Assembly: GCF_002091715.1 (NCBI RefSeq)
Contig: NZ_BDAG01000013.1
Coordinates: 1-64,000, forward strand
DNA from: Pseudomonas migulae NBRC 103157
GTDB taxonomy: Bacteria > Pseudomonadota > Gammaproteobacteria > Pseudomonadales > Pseudomonadaceae
Direction: 5' to 3'
Length of the DNA stretch: 64,000 nt
The position numbers and the translations under genes are program-made. Under the pieces are notes generated by a model. It did not search any database. It was not told the DNA's origin and worked only from the letters and a program-made list of their open reading frames with translations. Positions within the stretch are counted from its first letter, which is position 1. Every line of letters starts with the position of its first letter. Below, one piece after another: positions 7,073-16,629 of the stretch.

Positions 7073-7594
7073 TCAGAATGCGTGAAGCATTTTCGCGGCT
7101 CTTTTCCACCAAGGCGCACTGATAGCAGACCTTGAAGACTCCTGATCAGGTAGAACGTGCGGAACATCCTGCAGTCGAATCCACGGCTGGTTATTCCAGT
7201 GCAGCAGACTCAGCGACATTTCCGGCCAGTTCAGCAGGCTCAGGATCGGGCGTTCGGTTGGGGTGAGGTGTTCCGCGTCTCTTAGGGCAGGCACTACGTC
7301 GTGGGTCAGCCATTCGCGCAGGGCCCGGTATTCGGGGCAGTAGTGGTAGATCAGTAGTGCGTAGATGCCGGATTCGCTGATCAATAGCGTGTTTTCGATG
7401 CTGCCGTGGATAAGCATTTGCGCGGACTGGCGTTGGTCGGGGTCGAGTTTGCGGACGGCGCGGTCGTCGAGGTGGAGGCGCAGGAAGCGGCCGAGGTCGC
7501 GGGCGCTGAACCAGGGTTGGTTTTCGAGGAGGAGGGCGTGGAGGTGGAGTTTGTGGCGGGTGAAGACGTGGGGGATCAGATAGTTTTCGTCCAT
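7073..7594 (-). CDS. BRO-N domain protein (phage antirepressor-like)
   Basis: Resembles the BRO-N/antirepressor family found in phages and on bacterial chromosomes, which is thought to act in DNA binding or gene control. Residues about 8-105 contain the pattern QPWFSARDLGRFL, then ENTLLISESGIYALLIY and LREWLTHDVVPALR, as in BRO-N proteins. The remainder is Trp-rich without a recognised domain. The ATG at 7594 gives the conserved start MDENYLIP. The frame stays open 42 codons further upstream, but that segment is better explained as a structured leader. The gene faces higBA across a shared terminator. Confidence 0.78.
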   Translation of the reverse strand: MDENYLIPHVFTRHKLHLHALLLENQPWFSARDLGRFLRLHLDDRAVRKLDPDQRQSAQMLIHGSIENTLLISESGIYALLIYHYCPEYRALREWLTHDVVPALRDAEHLTPTERPILSLLNWPEMSLSLLHWNNQPWIRLQDVPHVLPDQESSRSAISAPWWKRAAKMLHAF

Positions 7595-7720
7595 CGTGCA
7601 GTTCTCGGGATCAAATGAAGAAAACTGCCTCTGATCGTCGCCAAACGAAAAGGGTGGCAGCCATGCGCGGGTTGGCGAACCGGTGACGCCCGAGAACCGG
7701 CAGACCCGAAGGTCTCCCAC
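7595..7720 (-). promoter_or_regulatory. Structured 5' leader of the BRO-N gene
   Basis: In the transcript, GTTCTCGGG (7697-7689) can pair over about 80 bases with CCCGAGAAC (7609-7601), just before the start codon and covering the only Shine-Dalgarno-like GAG. Inside are two further pairings, TCGCCAA (7638-7644)/TTGGCGA (7672-7678) and CTGCC (7625-7629)/GGCAG (7656-7660), which cross and would form a pseudoknot. A UUCG-capped hairpin lies at 7702-7715. This is seen by eye only; no covariation was tested. Confidence 0.45.
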
Positions 7721-8033
7721 GCATAGCCGCCATAATTCGAGATGGGAATAAGTTCCTCGGTCGAATGTGGTCGCGGTGCGTCGGGGTCTTCCGGGTCGCC
7801 AAACCCAGAGCTGAATATTCAGCTGGGGATGAGCTTAGAGGCCGGATACTTGGCGACGCAATCGGACGGCGGTGGTTTTGTTGTAGGACGTTGCCGGGAT
7901 TTTTGCGGGGCTGAAGATCAAATGATCGCAGCCTGCGGCAGCTACTACAGATGAATCTGAAGGTCGTTCCGACCTTATTCGCGAGCAAGCCCGCTCCCAC
8001 ATGGGATCGGGCTTCAAAGTGGGATTTGCGGGG
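7721..8033. other. Intergenic region upstream of ubiK tail
   Basis: No gene is supported. It holds the promoter side of the BRO-N leader and, at 7977-8002, a single REP-like half, ATTCGCGAGCAAGCCCGCTC followed by CCACAT. Otherwise nothing recognised. Confidence 0.5.
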
Positions 8034-8294
8034 TTACTCGGTTGGGGGATTGAGCTTCGCTTCCAGCTCGGCAACCTTCGCTTCCAGGCTTTCCAGGCGT
8101 GCCCGAGTCCGTGCCAGCACGACCATCTGGCTATCAAACTCTTCCCGACTCACCAGGTCCAGTTTGCTGAAGCCGCTCTGCAGCAACGCCTTGAACTGGC
8201 TTTCGATTTCGCTTTTCGGCAGTGGGGTGTCGCCGCTAAAGAGGCGGGAGGCGGTGCCGGTCAGGGCGTCGAGGAAGTCTTTGGGCGCGAGCAT
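8034..8294 (-). CDS. ubiK: Ubiquinone biosynthesis accessory factor UbiK
   Basis: Small membrane-associated accessory factor of ubiquinone synthesis (BMFP/YqiC family, DUF526) that works with the UbiJ scaffold. At 86 aa it has the family length. The N-terminal amphipathic helix (about 1-25) precedes KSEIESQFKALLQSGFSKLDLVSREEFD (27-54), the most conserved part. A C-terminal trimeric coiled coil, LARTRARLESLEAKVAELEAKL, ends the protein. It sits divergent from glnK, the usual Pseudomonas order next to comM. Confidence 0.9.
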   Translation of the reverse strand: MLAPKDFLDALTGTASRLFSGDTPLPKSEIESQFKALLQSGFSKLDLVSREEFDSQMVVLARTRARLESLEAKVAELEAKLNPPTE

Positions 8295-8364
8295 GGGAAA
8301 TGTCCTGAAAACAATGGCGGGCAGTGTATCACGCAGTGTCTATAGTCAATCCCGACCGCAGGGA

Positions 8365-8413
8365 TGCACGCTTTTCGCGCATGCGGACGGACGGCGTCGC
8401 ACTGTTGTTGTGC
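8365..8413 (+). promoter_or_regulatory. Tandem NtrC-type enhancer sites
   Basis: TGCACGCTTTTCGCGCA (8365-8381) and GCACTGTTGTTGTGC (8399-8413) both show GCAC and a facing GTGC/GCGC separated by 7 bases, the NtrC half-site spacing. Their centres are 33 bp apart, about three helical turns, and lie about 80-120 bp upstream of the sigma-54 promoter, a normal enhancer position. Confidence 0.65.
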
Positions 8414-8488
8414 GTTACGTATCGAGCAATCGAGCGCAGTAGCACCCCATTGCAGGCAAGCGCTTGATATCAGGGGCTTTTGGCGAGA

Positions 8489-8504
8489 TGGCAAGCTTTC
8501 TGCT
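8489..8504 (+). promoter_or_regulatory. Sigma-54 promoter of glnK-amtB
   Basis: TGGCAAGCTTTCTGCT fits the -24/-12 consensus TGGCACG-N4-TTGC with GG and GC at the required spacing. Downstream of NtrC-type sites and upstream of glnK, it is the likely nitrogen-regulated promoter. Confidence 0.65.
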
Positions 8505-8529
8505 TAGTCGGTAGTGACCCATGCACTGA

Positions 8530-9051
<522 letters not shown>

Positions 9052-9086
9052 GCCGCCACAAACCCAACGCCCCAGGAGAAAACAAT

Positions 9087-10424
9087 ATGACTCTGCGTAA
9101 ATTAGCAGGGCTAGGAGCCCTGTTGTCCCTCGTAATGCCCAGCCTGGCCATGGCGGCAGACGAAGTGGCGGCCCCAGTCCTCAATTCCGGCGATACCGCC
9201 TGGATGCTGACCTCGACAGCCCTTGTGCTGTTCATGACCATTCCCGGCCTCGCGCTGTTCTACGGCGGCATGGTTCGCTCCAAAAACATTCTTTCCGTGA
9301 TGATGCAGTGCTTCGCCATTACCGGTCTGATCAGCATTCTGTGGGTCATTTATGGCTACAGCATCGCGTTCGACACCACCGGCATGGAACAGGGCGTCGT
9401 CAACTTCAACTCGTTCTTCGGCGGCATGGGCAAGGCTTTCCTCGCCGGTGTCACGCCAGCCAGCCTGACCGGTCCTGCGGCGCTGTTCCCTGAGGCGGTG
9501 TTCATCACCTTCCAGATGACGTTCGCCATCATCACCCCGGCGCTGATCGTCGGTGCCTTCGCTGAGCGGATGAAGTTCTCCGCGATGCTGATCTTCATGG
9601 GCATCTGGTTCACCTTGGTCTATGCGCCGATCGCGCACATGGTCTGGTCCGGCAACGGCGGCCTGATGTGGGACTGGGGTGTGCTTGATTTCGCCGGTGG
9701 CACCGTGGTGCACATCAACGCCGGTGTGGCCGGTCTGGTCGCGTGCATTGTGCTCGGCAAGCGTAAAGGCTTCCCGACCACCCCAATGGCACCGCACAAC
9801 CTCGGTTACACCCTGATGGGCGCTGCGATGCTGTGGGTTGGCTGGTTCGGTTTCAACGCCGGTTCCGCTGCAGCGGCCAACGGCACGGCCGGTATGGCGA
9901 TGCTCGTGACTCAGATCGCAACTGCCGCTGCCGCACTGGGCTGGATGTTCGCCGAGTGGGTCACCCACGGCAAACCAAGCGCACTGGGTATCGCTTCGGG
10001 TGTTGTGGCCGGTCTGGTTGCAATTACTCCGGCCGCTGGCACCGTGGGCCCGATGGGCGCGCTGGTGATCGGTCTGGCAGCGGGCGTGGTGTGCTTCTTC
10101 TGCGCCACCACCCTGAAACGCAAACTCGGTTATGACGATTCCCTTGACGCTTTCGGTGTGCACGGCATCGGCGGTATCCTCGGCGCGATCCTGACCGGTG
10201 TGTTCGCTGCACCGTCGCTGGGTGGCTTCGGCACCGTCACCGACATCGCCGCACAAGTCTGGATTCAGTGCAAAGGCGTGGGCTTCACGGTGATCTACAC
10301 CGCGATCGTCACCTACATCATTCTCAAGGTGCTGGACGCCGTCATGGGTCTGCGTATCACCGAAGAAGAAGAGGCCGTCGGCATCGATCTGGCACTCCAC
10401 AACGAACGCGGCTACAACTTGTAA
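9087..10424 (+). CDS. amtB: Ammonium transporter AmtB
   Basis: Inner-membrane trimeric channel that conducts ammonium/ammonia under nitrogen limitation; GlnK plugs it when nitrogen returns. A cleavable signal peptide (about 1-23, ending AMA) is followed by eleven transmembrane helices. The twin pore histidines are H209 in VVHINAGVAG and H359 in FGVHGIGG. Length (445 aa) is normal. CCAGGAG lies before the ATG. It is co-transcribed with glnK and ends at a strong terminator. Confidence 0.97.
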   Translation: MTLRKLAGLGALLSLVMPSLAMAADEVAAPVLNSGDTAWMLTSTALVLFMTIPGLALFYGGMVRSKNILSVMMQCFAITGLISILWVIYGYSIAFDTTGMEQGVVNFNSFFGGMGKAFLAGVTPASLTGPAALFPEAVFITFQMTFAIITPALIVGAFAERMKFSAMLIFMGIWFTLVYAPIAHMVWSGNGGLMWDWGVLDFAGGTVVHINAGVAGLVACIVLGKRKGFPTTPMAPHNLGYTLMGAAMLWVGWFGFNAGSAAAANGTAGMAMLVTQIATAAAALGWMFAEWVTHGKPSALGIASGVVAGLVAITPAAGTVGPMGALVIGLAAGVVCFFCATTLKRKLGYDDSLDAFGVHGIGGILGAILTGVFAAPSLGGFGTVTDIAAQVWIQCKGVGFTVIYTAIVTYIILKVLDAVMGLRITEEEEAVGIDLALHNERGYNL

Positions 10425-10441
10425 GCACGCGCATAAAAATT

Positions 10442-10466
10442 TGCCCGGCTTGCCGGGCATTTTTTT
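10442..10466 (+). terminator. Rho-independent terminator after amtB
   Basis: TGCCCGGC (10442-10449) pairs with GCCGGGCA (10452-10459), followed by seven T. Confidence 0.85.
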
Positions 10467-10637
10467 GTCTGGGATTTGTCAGTGAAGGAACTGCTGAAAG
10501 GTTTTTTCGTACACGTTTAGTGGCGTTTACGACGGGCGTTTTTCTGCGGCCAATGGCTTACATGATTGAAGGAATATTAGGGCCTTTGTTTTTTCCCAGA
10601 GCGCGCTAGAATGCGCCCCGAACGTGCGGAGAACTGT

Positions 10638-11063
10638 ATGTGGCAACAGACTCTGATTACCCTGCGGGCAAGGCCTCGGGGCTTTCATCTGGTAACGGAC
10701 GAGTTACTCGCCGGCGTGCCCGAAATCAAGGCGTGCCGGGTCGGTCTGTTGCATTTGTGGCTGCAGCATACCTCGGCGTCGTTGACCATCAACGAAAACG
10801 CCGATCCGGCGGTACGTCGCGACTTCGAACGATTCTTCAATCGTCTGATCCCACAAGGAACAGATGGCTATGAGCATAACGACGAAGGCCTGGACGACCT
10901 CCCGGCGCACTTCAAGGCCAGCGTGCTTGGCTGTCAGCTCAGTTTGCCGATTTCGGCGGGCCGGCTGGCGCTGGGGACCTGGCAAGGCGTTTATCTGGGC
11001 GAGCACCGTGATTTTGGCGGTGCCCGTAAAGTCCTCGCCACCGTGCACGGTGAAGAGGCATGA
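10638..11063 (+). CDS. YjbQ family protein (secondary thiamine-phosphate synthase enzyme)
   Basis: Member of the UPF0047/YjbQ family, some of which show weak thiamine-phosphate synthase activity; the true cellular role is uncertain. Family motifs are present: [21 protein letters not shown] (about 35-55) and, near the end, [14 protein letters not shown]. At 141 aa from this ATG the length fits. CGGAGAA lies 5 bases before the ATG, which is why it is preferred over an in-frame ATG nine codons upstream. It stands alone between amtB and sutA as in other pseudomonads. Confidence 0.88.
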   Translation: MWQQTLITLRARPRGFHLVTDELLAGVPEIKACRVGLLHLWLQHTSASLTINENADPAVRRDFERFFNRLIPQGTDGYEHNDEGLDDLPAHFKASVLGCQLSLPISAGRLALGTWQGVYLGEHRDFGGARKVLATVHGEEA

Positions 11064-11164
11064 ACCGCTGGTCACCAGCGGTTATTGAATTTTTCCGGCG
11101 GCTGTCGACAGACGGTGAAGCTGGGCTATAACTAATCTGCTTTTCGCAAGTCATGAGGTAGAAC

Positions 11165-11488
11165 ATGAGCGACGATGATCTGGAAAACGACGACCTCGAA
11201 GTAGGCGACGACGACGAAACCGAAGAAGGTCTGGAAGCAGCGGCGGACGACGTCGTTGAAGACGACGGCGGTGAAGCGCCCGTTCCGACCGCCAAAGGCA
11301 AGGCCAAGGCTGCGGTGTCGGTCGATGAGCTGCCGAGCGTCGAAGCAAAAAACAAGGAGCGCGATGCTCTGGCCAAGGCCATGGAAGAGTTCCTGGCCAA
11401 GGGCGGCAAGGTGTAGGAAGTGGAGGCCAACGTGGTCGCCGATCCTCCCAAGAAGCCTGACAACAAGTACGGCAGCCGGCCTATCTAA
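11165..11488 (+). pseudogene. sutA: sutA with an in-frame amber codon
   Basis: SutA is a small acidic RNA-polymerase-binding protein that supports rRNA and maintenance-gene transcription in slowly growing Pseudomonas. The acidic N-terminal arm (1-45), the central helix ELPSVEAKNKERDALAKAMEEFL (about 56-78) and the C-terminal tail EVEANVVADPPKKPDNKYGS (from codon 85, ending RPI) are all recognisable in one frame. Codon 84 is TAG (11414-11416) where, as I recall the P. aeruginosa protein, Gln (CAG) follows GGKV. As written, translation yields 83 aa without the conserved 23-residue tail. A single C-to-T change or a sequence error would explain this. A terminator follows the downstream TAA. Confidence 0.85.
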
Positions 11489-11509
11489 GCGCTTGCTTCC
11501 TGCTTGCTG

Positions 11510-11538
11510 AAAAAGCCCGCCGTCGCTGCGGGCTTTTT
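11510..11538 (+). terminator. Rho-independent terminator after sutA
   Basis: AAAAAGCCCGC (11510-11520) pairs with GCGGGCTTTTT (11528-11538). Its position after the distal TAA shows that the transcription unit still spans the full ancestral sutA length. Confidence 0.8.
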
Positions 11539-11577
11539 CATGGGTGGAGAAAAACTCTGAAGCCCAGAGCAATCCCT

Positions 11578-11659
11578 TGTAGGAGCCGGCTTGCTGGCGA
11601 AAGATTTTGAAATGTGTGCTGTTTTGCAGGACGCCATCGCCAGCAAGCCGGCTCCTACA
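11578..11659. repeat. REP-like inverted pair (GGAGCCGGCTTGCTGGC family)
   Basis: TGTAGGAGCCGGCTTGCTGG begins at 11578 and its reverse complement ends at 11659, with a ~36-base unrelated centre. A second member of this family is at 37140-37226. Confidence 0.85.
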
Positions 11660-11690
11660 GGGTTTGGCGGTGTTGGTTGGGGGGCAGGTT

Positions 11691-12398
11691 TTACGCCGAC
11701 GCGGAGTTCCACCGCGCCAACAACGCCGGCAATTCGGTCAGGCTGCGAATCTCTGCATCCGGTGCCCTCTGCGCTTCCCACAATTTGCCTTGCGGGTTAA
11801 ACCAGATCGCCCGCAACCCCGCCTGTTGCGCTCCGGCAATGTCATCACCTGGATGATCGCCAATATGCACTGCCGTCTCGGCCGTTGCCCCGCCACGCTG
11901 CAATGCTTCATGAAACAGTCGCGCATCCGGTTTGGCGATGCCGATGTCTTCGGCGCACAGCGCAAACTTGAAGTAATCCGCCAGCCCTAGCCGGCGCACA
12001 TCGGCGTTGCCGTTGGTGACCACGCCCAGCGCGTAGTGTTTGGCCAGCACCTCCAGCGTTGGCTCCACCTCGGGGAATACTTCGAGCTGATGCCGCGCAT
12101 GCAGAAACACTTCAAAACTCTGATCAGCCAGGTCGGACGCCTGGCCATGGTCGTATCCGGCCTCTTCCAGCGCATGGAACAGCACTCGCCGACGCAACGC
12201 GCTGATGCGATGTTTGAGGCCCGGTTCGCTGCTCAGAACACGCTCGCGAATCGTCCACAAATGCTCCACCGGCACCGCGCCCAGATTCGGTGCATGTTCG
12301 GTCAGCCATTCACGCAGGATGGCTTCGGCGCTGACGATCACCGGGGCGGTGTCCCACAGGGTGTCGTCGAGGTCGAAGGTGATCAATTGGATCGTCAT
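11691..12398 (-). CDS. HAD-family hydrolase (YigB-like)
   Basis: Haloacid-dehalogenase-type phosphatase. Motif I is [10 protein letters not shown] with nucleophile D9 and acid D11. Motif II lies in GVVTNGNAD. The Lys motif is in [10 protein letters not shown], and motif IV is [17 protein letters not shown]. The E. coli homologue at this locus, YigB, dephosphorylates FMN, so a riboflavin-linked role is plausible but not shown. It overlaps the xerC stop by 4 bases (ATGA), so it is translationally coupled as the last gene of the lptM-lysA-dapF-xerC operon. Confidence 0.88.
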   Translation of the reverse strand: MTIQLITFDLDDTLWDTAPVIVSAEAILREWLTEHAPNLGAVPVEHLWTIRERVLSSEPGLKHRISALRRRVLFHALEEAGYDHGQASDLADQSFEVFLHARHQLEVFPEVEPTLEVLAKHYALGVVTNGNADVRRLGLADYFKFALCAEDIGIAKPDARLFHEALQRGGATAETAVHIGDHPGDDIAGAQQAGLRAIWFNPQGKLWEAQRAPDAEIRSLTELPALLARWNSASA

Positions 12399-13294
12399 GA
12401 ATCATCGCTCTTAATGCGTTTGGCCCGTGGATGGGCGCTGTCGTAGACCGTCGCCAGGTGCTGGAAGTCCAGGTGGGTGTAGATCTGGGTGGTCTTGATG
12501 TCCGAGTGGCCGAGCAGTTCTTGCACCGCGCGCAGGTCTTGCGAGGACTCCAGCAAGTGGCTGGCAAAGGAGTGCCGCAACATGTGCGGGTGCAAGTTTT
12601 GCCCCAATTCGCGTTCGCCGGCAGCCTTGACCCGTACCTGAATCGCCCGAGGGCCAAGGCGCCGCCCTTGCTGGCTGACAAACACCGCGTCATCTGCCGG
12701 GTTGGTCATGGCCCGCAATGGCAACCACAACTCCAGTGCTTCGCGGGCCTTTTTGCCCACCGGCAACAGTCGGGTCTTGCTGCCTTTGCCGAGCACCTGG
12801 ACCATGCTGTCGGCCAGGTCCAGTTGATCGAGATTGAGCCCGGTCAGCTCAGAAAGGCGCAGGCCGGAGGAATAGAACAGTTCCAGTATCGCCTGATCCC
12901 TGCGCGCCAGAAAATCATCCTCCACCGCACCCTCGAGCAGTTGCAGTGCGCGATCAGTGTCGAGGGTTTTCGGCAGTCTTCGTTCGCCTTTGGGCGGCGC
13001 CAGACCGTTGGCCGGATCGTGGTCGCACAGACCTTCGCGGTTCAGGTAGTGATAGAGCCCGCGCACGGCCGAGAGCAGCCGCGCAAGGCTGCGGGACGAT
13101 TGCCCCTGGGAATGCAGACGAGCGATCAGACTGCGCAGGCGCTGAATGTCCAGCGCGGCCCAGCTGTCGATGTTCTGTTTGATGCACCAGCCCAGCACCT
13201 TGTCGAGGTCGCGGCGATAGGCGTACAGCGTGTGAGGCGACACCTGCCGCTCACTGCGCAGGTGTTCGCAGTAAGCGTCCAGTTGCCGTTCCAT
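12395..13294 (-). CDS. xerC: Tyrosine recombinase XerC
   Basis: Tyrosine recombinase that, with XerD, resolves chromosome dimers at dif at the division septum. The N-terminal SAM-like core-binding domain covers about 1-88. The catalytic domain holds R146 (GLRLSEL), K170, H237 and R240 ([15 protein letters not shown]), H263 and nucleophile Y272 (IYTHL). All are present. At 299 aa it matches the Pseudomonas protein (also called Sss). It lies 2 bases after the DUF484 gene in the conserved dapF-DUF484-xerC operon. Confidence 0.96.
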   Translation of the reverse strand: MERQLDAYCEHLRSERQVSPHTLYAYRRDLDKVLGWCIKQNIDSWAALDIQRLRSLIARLHSQGQSSRSLARLLSAVRGLYHYLNREGLCDHDPANGLAPPKGERRLPKTLDTDRALQLLEGAVEDDFLARRDQAILELFYSSGLRLSELTGLNLDQLDLADSMVQVLGKGSKTRLLPVGKKAREALELWLPLRAMTNPADDAVFVSQQGRRLGPRAIQVRVKAAGERELGQNLHPHMLRHSFASHLLESSQDLRAVQELLGHSDIKTTQIYTHLDFQHLATVYDSAHPRAKRIKSDDS

Positions 13295-13296
13295 GA

Positions 13297-14022
13297 TCAG
13301 CGTACCGAGCGAAGGGAGTTGTTGACCCGTGGCAGCACGCGGCCCATGACTTCGGCGATGTAGCTCAGGAACAGCGTACCCACCGAGCTTTTGTAGTGCT
13401 GCGGATCACGGCTGGCGATGGCCAGCACACCGTGGATGCCTTGATGGCTGATGGCGACGACGGCGGTCGAGCCGATCTGCTTGCGCTGCTCTTCGCCAAA
13501 CAGGAAGTCCAGTTCATGCTCGCGCAGGCTGCCGCTGACACTTTTTTCTTCCGAGAGCAGGCCGCCAATGGCCGTTTGCGCATCGGCGTGGGTCACCCAG
13601 CGGCCAACCGGCATCGGGTTGTCACCCAGCAGGATCAGGCTGACGAAAGGCACCTGAAAGTCCTGGCGCAGGCTGTCTTCGACGCTGATCACTACGTCTT
13701 CCAGCGTGGTGGCGTCCATCAAGGCGAGAATCAGGCGGCGGGTCTTGTCAAAGAGGCGGTCGTTGTCGCGGGCCACGTCCATCAAGTGCGAGAGGCGATG
13801 ACGCAATTCGATGTTGCGGTCGCGCAGAATGGTCATCTGGCGCTCGACCAGCGAGATGGTGTCGCCACGCTGGTGCGGGATGCGCAACGCCGGGAGCAAT
13901 TCTTCATGCTCGACGAAGAAATCCGGATGAGCCTCCAGGTACGCGGCAATCGCCGCCGCCTCAAGGCTTTCGGAAGGGGATTCGTCGGGCTGTCGGGCGG
14001 GAACCTGGGGCTTGTCGGTCAT
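13297..14022 (-). CDS. DUF484 family protein
   Basis: Conserved cytoplasmic protein of unknown function, always found between dapF and xerC in gamma-proteobacteria. The signature [29 protein letters not shown] (about 26-54) is followed by a helical linker, [18 protein letters not shown]-like domain lies at about 90-230. It may be a sensor or scaffold linked to cell-division or recombination functions by context only. The gene has a 13-base gap to dapF and a 2-base gap to xerC. Confidence 0.9.
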   Translation of the reverse strand: MTDKPQVPARQPDESPSESLEAAAIAAYLEAHPDFFVEHEELLPALRIPHQRGDTISLVERQMTILRDRNIELRHRLSHLMDVARDNDRLFDKTRRLILALMDATTLEDVVISVEDSLRQDFQVPFVSLILLGDNPMPVGRWVTHADAQTAIGGLLSEEKSVSGSLREHELDFLFGEEQRKQIGSTAVVAISHQGIHGVLAIASRDPQHYKSSVGTLFLSYIAEVMGRVLPRVNNSLRSVR

Positions 14023-14035
14023 GGGTTTGACTCAC

Positions 14036-14866
14036 TCAAAGACGTACTTGTCCTTCGTAAACACGGACTGCCGGGCCGGTCATCAGGACCGGTTGGCCTG
14101 GGCCTGCCCATTCAATGGACAGACGCCCGCCGGGCAGGTCGATCAATAGCGGCGAATCCATCCACCCCTGGCTGATCGCGGCCACTGCAGCAGCACAGGC
14201 GCCGGTGCCGCAGGCCTGGGTTTCCCCGGCGCCACGTTCCCAGACGCGCAGCTGCGCGCGGTTGCGGTCGATGACCTGGAGAAAACCAACGTTGACCCGC
14301 GCAGGGAAGCGCGGGTGATGTTCGATTTTCGGCCCCAGTTCATGCACCGGTGCGTTGTTGATATCCGTGACGCGCAACACCGCATGCGGGTTGCCCATCG
14401 ACACGGCGGCCAGTTCAACCGCTGTGCCGTCGACGTCGAGCGAGTAGCTCAGAGCCTGACTGTCGGCAATGAACGGGATGTCGGCCGGCACCAGGCGCGG
14501 TGCGCCCATGTCGACGCTGATCTGGCCGTCGCTGCGGATATCCAGCTCGATAATGCCACTTTTGGTTTCGACGCGAATCTGCCGTTTTGCGGTCAGGCGC
14601 TTGTCGAGTACAAAGCGGGCGAAACAGCGCGCACCGTTGCCGCACTGTTCCACTTCGGAGCCGTCGGAGTTGAAGATCCGATAGCGGAAATCCACATCCG
14701 GATTGCTCGGCGCTTCGACGATCAGCAACTGGTCGAAACCGATTCCGGTGTGCCGATCGCCCCATTGCTTGGCATGCTTGGGCAGGATGTGCGCGTGCTG
14801 GCTGACCAGGTCGAGGACCATGAAGTCATTGCCCAGGCCGTGCATCTTGGTAAAACGCAGCAGCAT
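14036..14866 (-). CDS. dapF: Diaminopimelate epimerase DapF
   Basis: Converts LL- to meso-diaminopimelate for peptidoglycan and lysine synthesis in the cytoplasm. It is a cofactor-independent two-cysteine epimerase. Catalytic cysteines are C75 in [12 protein letters not shown] and C219 in [10 protein letters not shown]. The start [15 protein letters not shown] is the family start, so the ATG at 14866 is preferred over an open extension upstream. Length is 276 aa. The gap to lysA is 4 bases, which makes the last two steps of the lysine branch translationally adjacent. Confidence 0.97.
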   Translation of the reverse strand: MLLRFTKMHGLGNDFMVLDLVSQHAHILPKHAKQWGDRHTGIGFDQLLIVEAPSNPDVDFRYRIFNSDGSEVEQCGNGARCFARFVLDKRLTAKRQIRVETKSGIIELDIRSDGQISVDMGAPRLVPADIPFIADSQALSYSLDVDGTAVELAAVSMGNPHAVLRVTDINNAPVHELGPKIEHHPRFPARVNVGFLQVIDRNRAQLRVWERGAGETQACGTGACAAAVAAISQGWMDSPLLIDLPGGRLSIEWAGPGQPVLMTGPAVRVYEGQVRL

Positions 14867-14870
14867 GGTT

Positions 14871-16118
14871 TTACTCCGGCAGCAGGCTTTCGCCAGCAAA
14901 CAACTCGGCTACCGTCTCACGGCGACGCACTTCAATTGCCTGATCACCGTCCACCAGCACTTCAGCGGCACGGCCGCGGGTGTTGTAGTTGGAACTCATG
15001 ACAAACCCATAAGCACCGGCCGAATGCACGGCCAGCAAGTCGCCTTCTTCCAGGGCCAGTTGACGGTCCTTGGCCAGGAAGTCGCCGGTCTCGCAGATCG
15101 GCCCGACGATGTCGTAGGCTCGCGCTGCGGTCTGACGAGGGCGCACGGCGGTGACGTCCATCCAGGCCTGGTACAGCGCCGGGCGGATCAGGTCGTTCAT
15201 GGCCGCGTCGACGATGGCGAAGTCCTTGTGTTCGGTGTGCTTGAGGTACTCGACCTGGGTCAGCAGCACGCCAGCGTTGGCAACGATGAAGCGGCCCGGC
15301 TCGAACACCAGCGCCAGGTCACGACCGTCGAGACGCTCGCGCACGGCTTTGATGTAGTCGGCTGCCAGCGGCGGCTCTTCATCGCGATAACGCACGCCCA
15401 AACCGCCGCCCAGATCGATGTGGCGCAGGTAAATGCCGCAATCGCCGAGGCGGTCGACCAGGCCCAGCAGGCGGTCGAGGGCGTCGATGAATGGTGGCAG
15501 GGTGGTCAGTTGCGAGCCGATGTGGCAATCGACGCCGACCACTTCCAGGTTCGGTAGCTGCGCGGCGCGGACGTACACGTCTTCGGCGTCGGCAATGGCG
15601 ATGCCGAACTTGTTCTCTTTGAGACCGGTGGAAATGTACGGGTGCGTGCCGGCATCGACGTCCGGGTTCACACGCAGCGAGATCGGCGCGCGAACGCCCA
15701 GCTCGGCGGCGACCACTTGCAGGCGCTCCAGCTCGTCGGTGGATTCGACGTTGAAGCAGTGCACGCCGACTTCGAGGGCACGGCGCATGTCGTCACGGGT
15801 CTTGCCGACGCCGGAGAACACGATCTTGTCGGGGCTGCCGCCAGCGGCCAGCACGCGTTCGAGCTCGCCACGGGAGACGATGTCAAAACCGGCGCCCAGG
15901 CGCGCCAGGACATTCAGAACACCCAGGTTGGAGTTGGCCTTGACCGCAAAGCACACCAGGTGCGGCATGCCGGCCAGCGCATCGGCGAAAGCCAGGTACT
16001 GGGCTTCGATGTGGGCGCGGGAGTAGACATAGGTCGGTGTGCCAAAGCGTTCGGCGATGGCGGACAGAGCAACACCTTCCGCGAACAGCTCACCGTCACG
16101 GTAGTTAAAAGCGTCCAT
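14871..16118 (-). CDS. lysA: Diaminopimelate decarboxylase LysA
   Basis: PLP-dependent enzyme that decarboxylates meso-diaminopimelate to L-lysine. It has the alanine-racemase-like TIM barrel followed by a beta domain. The PLP lysine is K60 in CFAVKANSN. The glycine-rich phosphate-binding motif is [12 protein letters not shown], and [11 protein letters not shown] and [12 protein letters not shown] are conserved active-site segments. At 415 aa the length is typical. It is preceded by lptM and followed by dapF in one operon. Confidence 0.97.
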   Translation of the reverse strand: MDAFNYRDGELFAEGVALSAIAERFGTPTYVYSRAHIEAQYLAFADALAGMPHLVCFAVKANSNLGVLNVLARLGAGFDIVSRGELERVLAAGGSPDKIVFSGVGKTRDDMRRALEVGVHCFNVESTDELERLQVVAAELGVRAPISLRVNPDVDAGTHPYISTGLKENKFGIAIADAEDVYVRAAQLPNLEVVGVDCHIGSQLTTLPPFIDALDRLLGLVDRLGDCGIYLRHIDLGGGLGVRYRDEEPPLAADYIKAVRERLDGRDLALVFEPGRFIVANAGVLLTQVEYLKHTEHKDFAIVDAAMNDLIRPALYQAWMDVTAVRPRQTAARAYDIVGPICETGDFLAKDRQLALEEGDLLAVHSAGAYGFVMSSNYNTRGRAAEVLVDGDQAIEVRRRETVAELFAGESLLPE

Positions 16119-16127
16119 GGCGTTCCC

Positions 16128-16301
16128 TTATTGGTAGACGTCGTGCTTGTGTGCTTTCGACGGCTGCTTTTGCGAGGACTGCGCCTGCTCGGCTGGATCC
16201 TGGTTTTCGTCGGGCAGGTACAGCGGGCCTTTTTGACCACAGGCCGACAAAAGACAGGCAACCGCGAGGAGCGCGGCAAAGGAAGAGATCAGGCGCTTCA
16301 T
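16128..16301 (-). CDS. lptM: LPS-assembly lipoprotein LptM (YifL/LppL)
   Basis: Short lipoprotein of 57 aa. The homologue LptM helps oxidative maturation of the LptD-LptE lipopolysaccharide translocon in the outer membrane. The signal sequence [20 protein letters not shown] is followed by C21 in the lipobox LSAC. The mature start [10 protein letters not shown] is the invariant family motif. The tail is Gln/Lys-rich and low complexity, as usual. The gene ends 9 bases before lysA, the same neighbour as in E. coli and P. aeruginosa, and is likely the first gene of the operon. Confidence 0.93.
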   Translation of the reverse strand: MKRLISSFAALLAVACLLSACGQKGPLYLPDENQDPAEQAQSSQKQPSKAHKHDVYQ

Positions 16302-16629
16302 GGCGAAATCCTTGAAAATGCGTTAATTGCGCCGGAGTATACCGGCCACCCGGCAGCTTGCCTATGCGAGGGAGCTCCCGTCCGGCGGGGCTTGCCAGAG
16401 ATCAGTCGGTATCACGCAACCCTTGTGGGAGTGGGCTTGCTCGCGAAGGGGTCGGCACATTCAACAGCTTTGTTGACTGAGCCACCGCTTTCGCGAGCAA
16501 GCCCGCTCCCACAGGGACCGCGTTTGATGTACCTATATCGGTGCTTGGTCGTTATCCTTTGCAATCACCGGGGCTCGCCCGTATCTTGCGGCGCTTGAGC
16601 GTGAACAGACACTTTTTGAGGTTGCCGCA
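16302..16629. other. Intergenic region between lptM and cyaY
   Basis: No gene. It holds divergent promoter space and a REP-like pair, with arms at 16424-16447 and 16490-16513. Nothing else recognised. Confidence 0.6.
16424..16513. repeat. REP-like inverted pair (GGGAGCGGGCTTGCTCGCG family)
   Basis: TGTGGGAGTGGGCTTGCTCG starts at 16424 and its near-perfect complement ends at 16513. This family recurs at 7977 (half), 22612, 36229, 39256, 39816 and 47745. Confidence 0.85.

Noticed and set aside
9111..10460. 449-codon frame antisense to amtB
   Set aside because: Runs opposite a clear ammonium transporter; no known motif.
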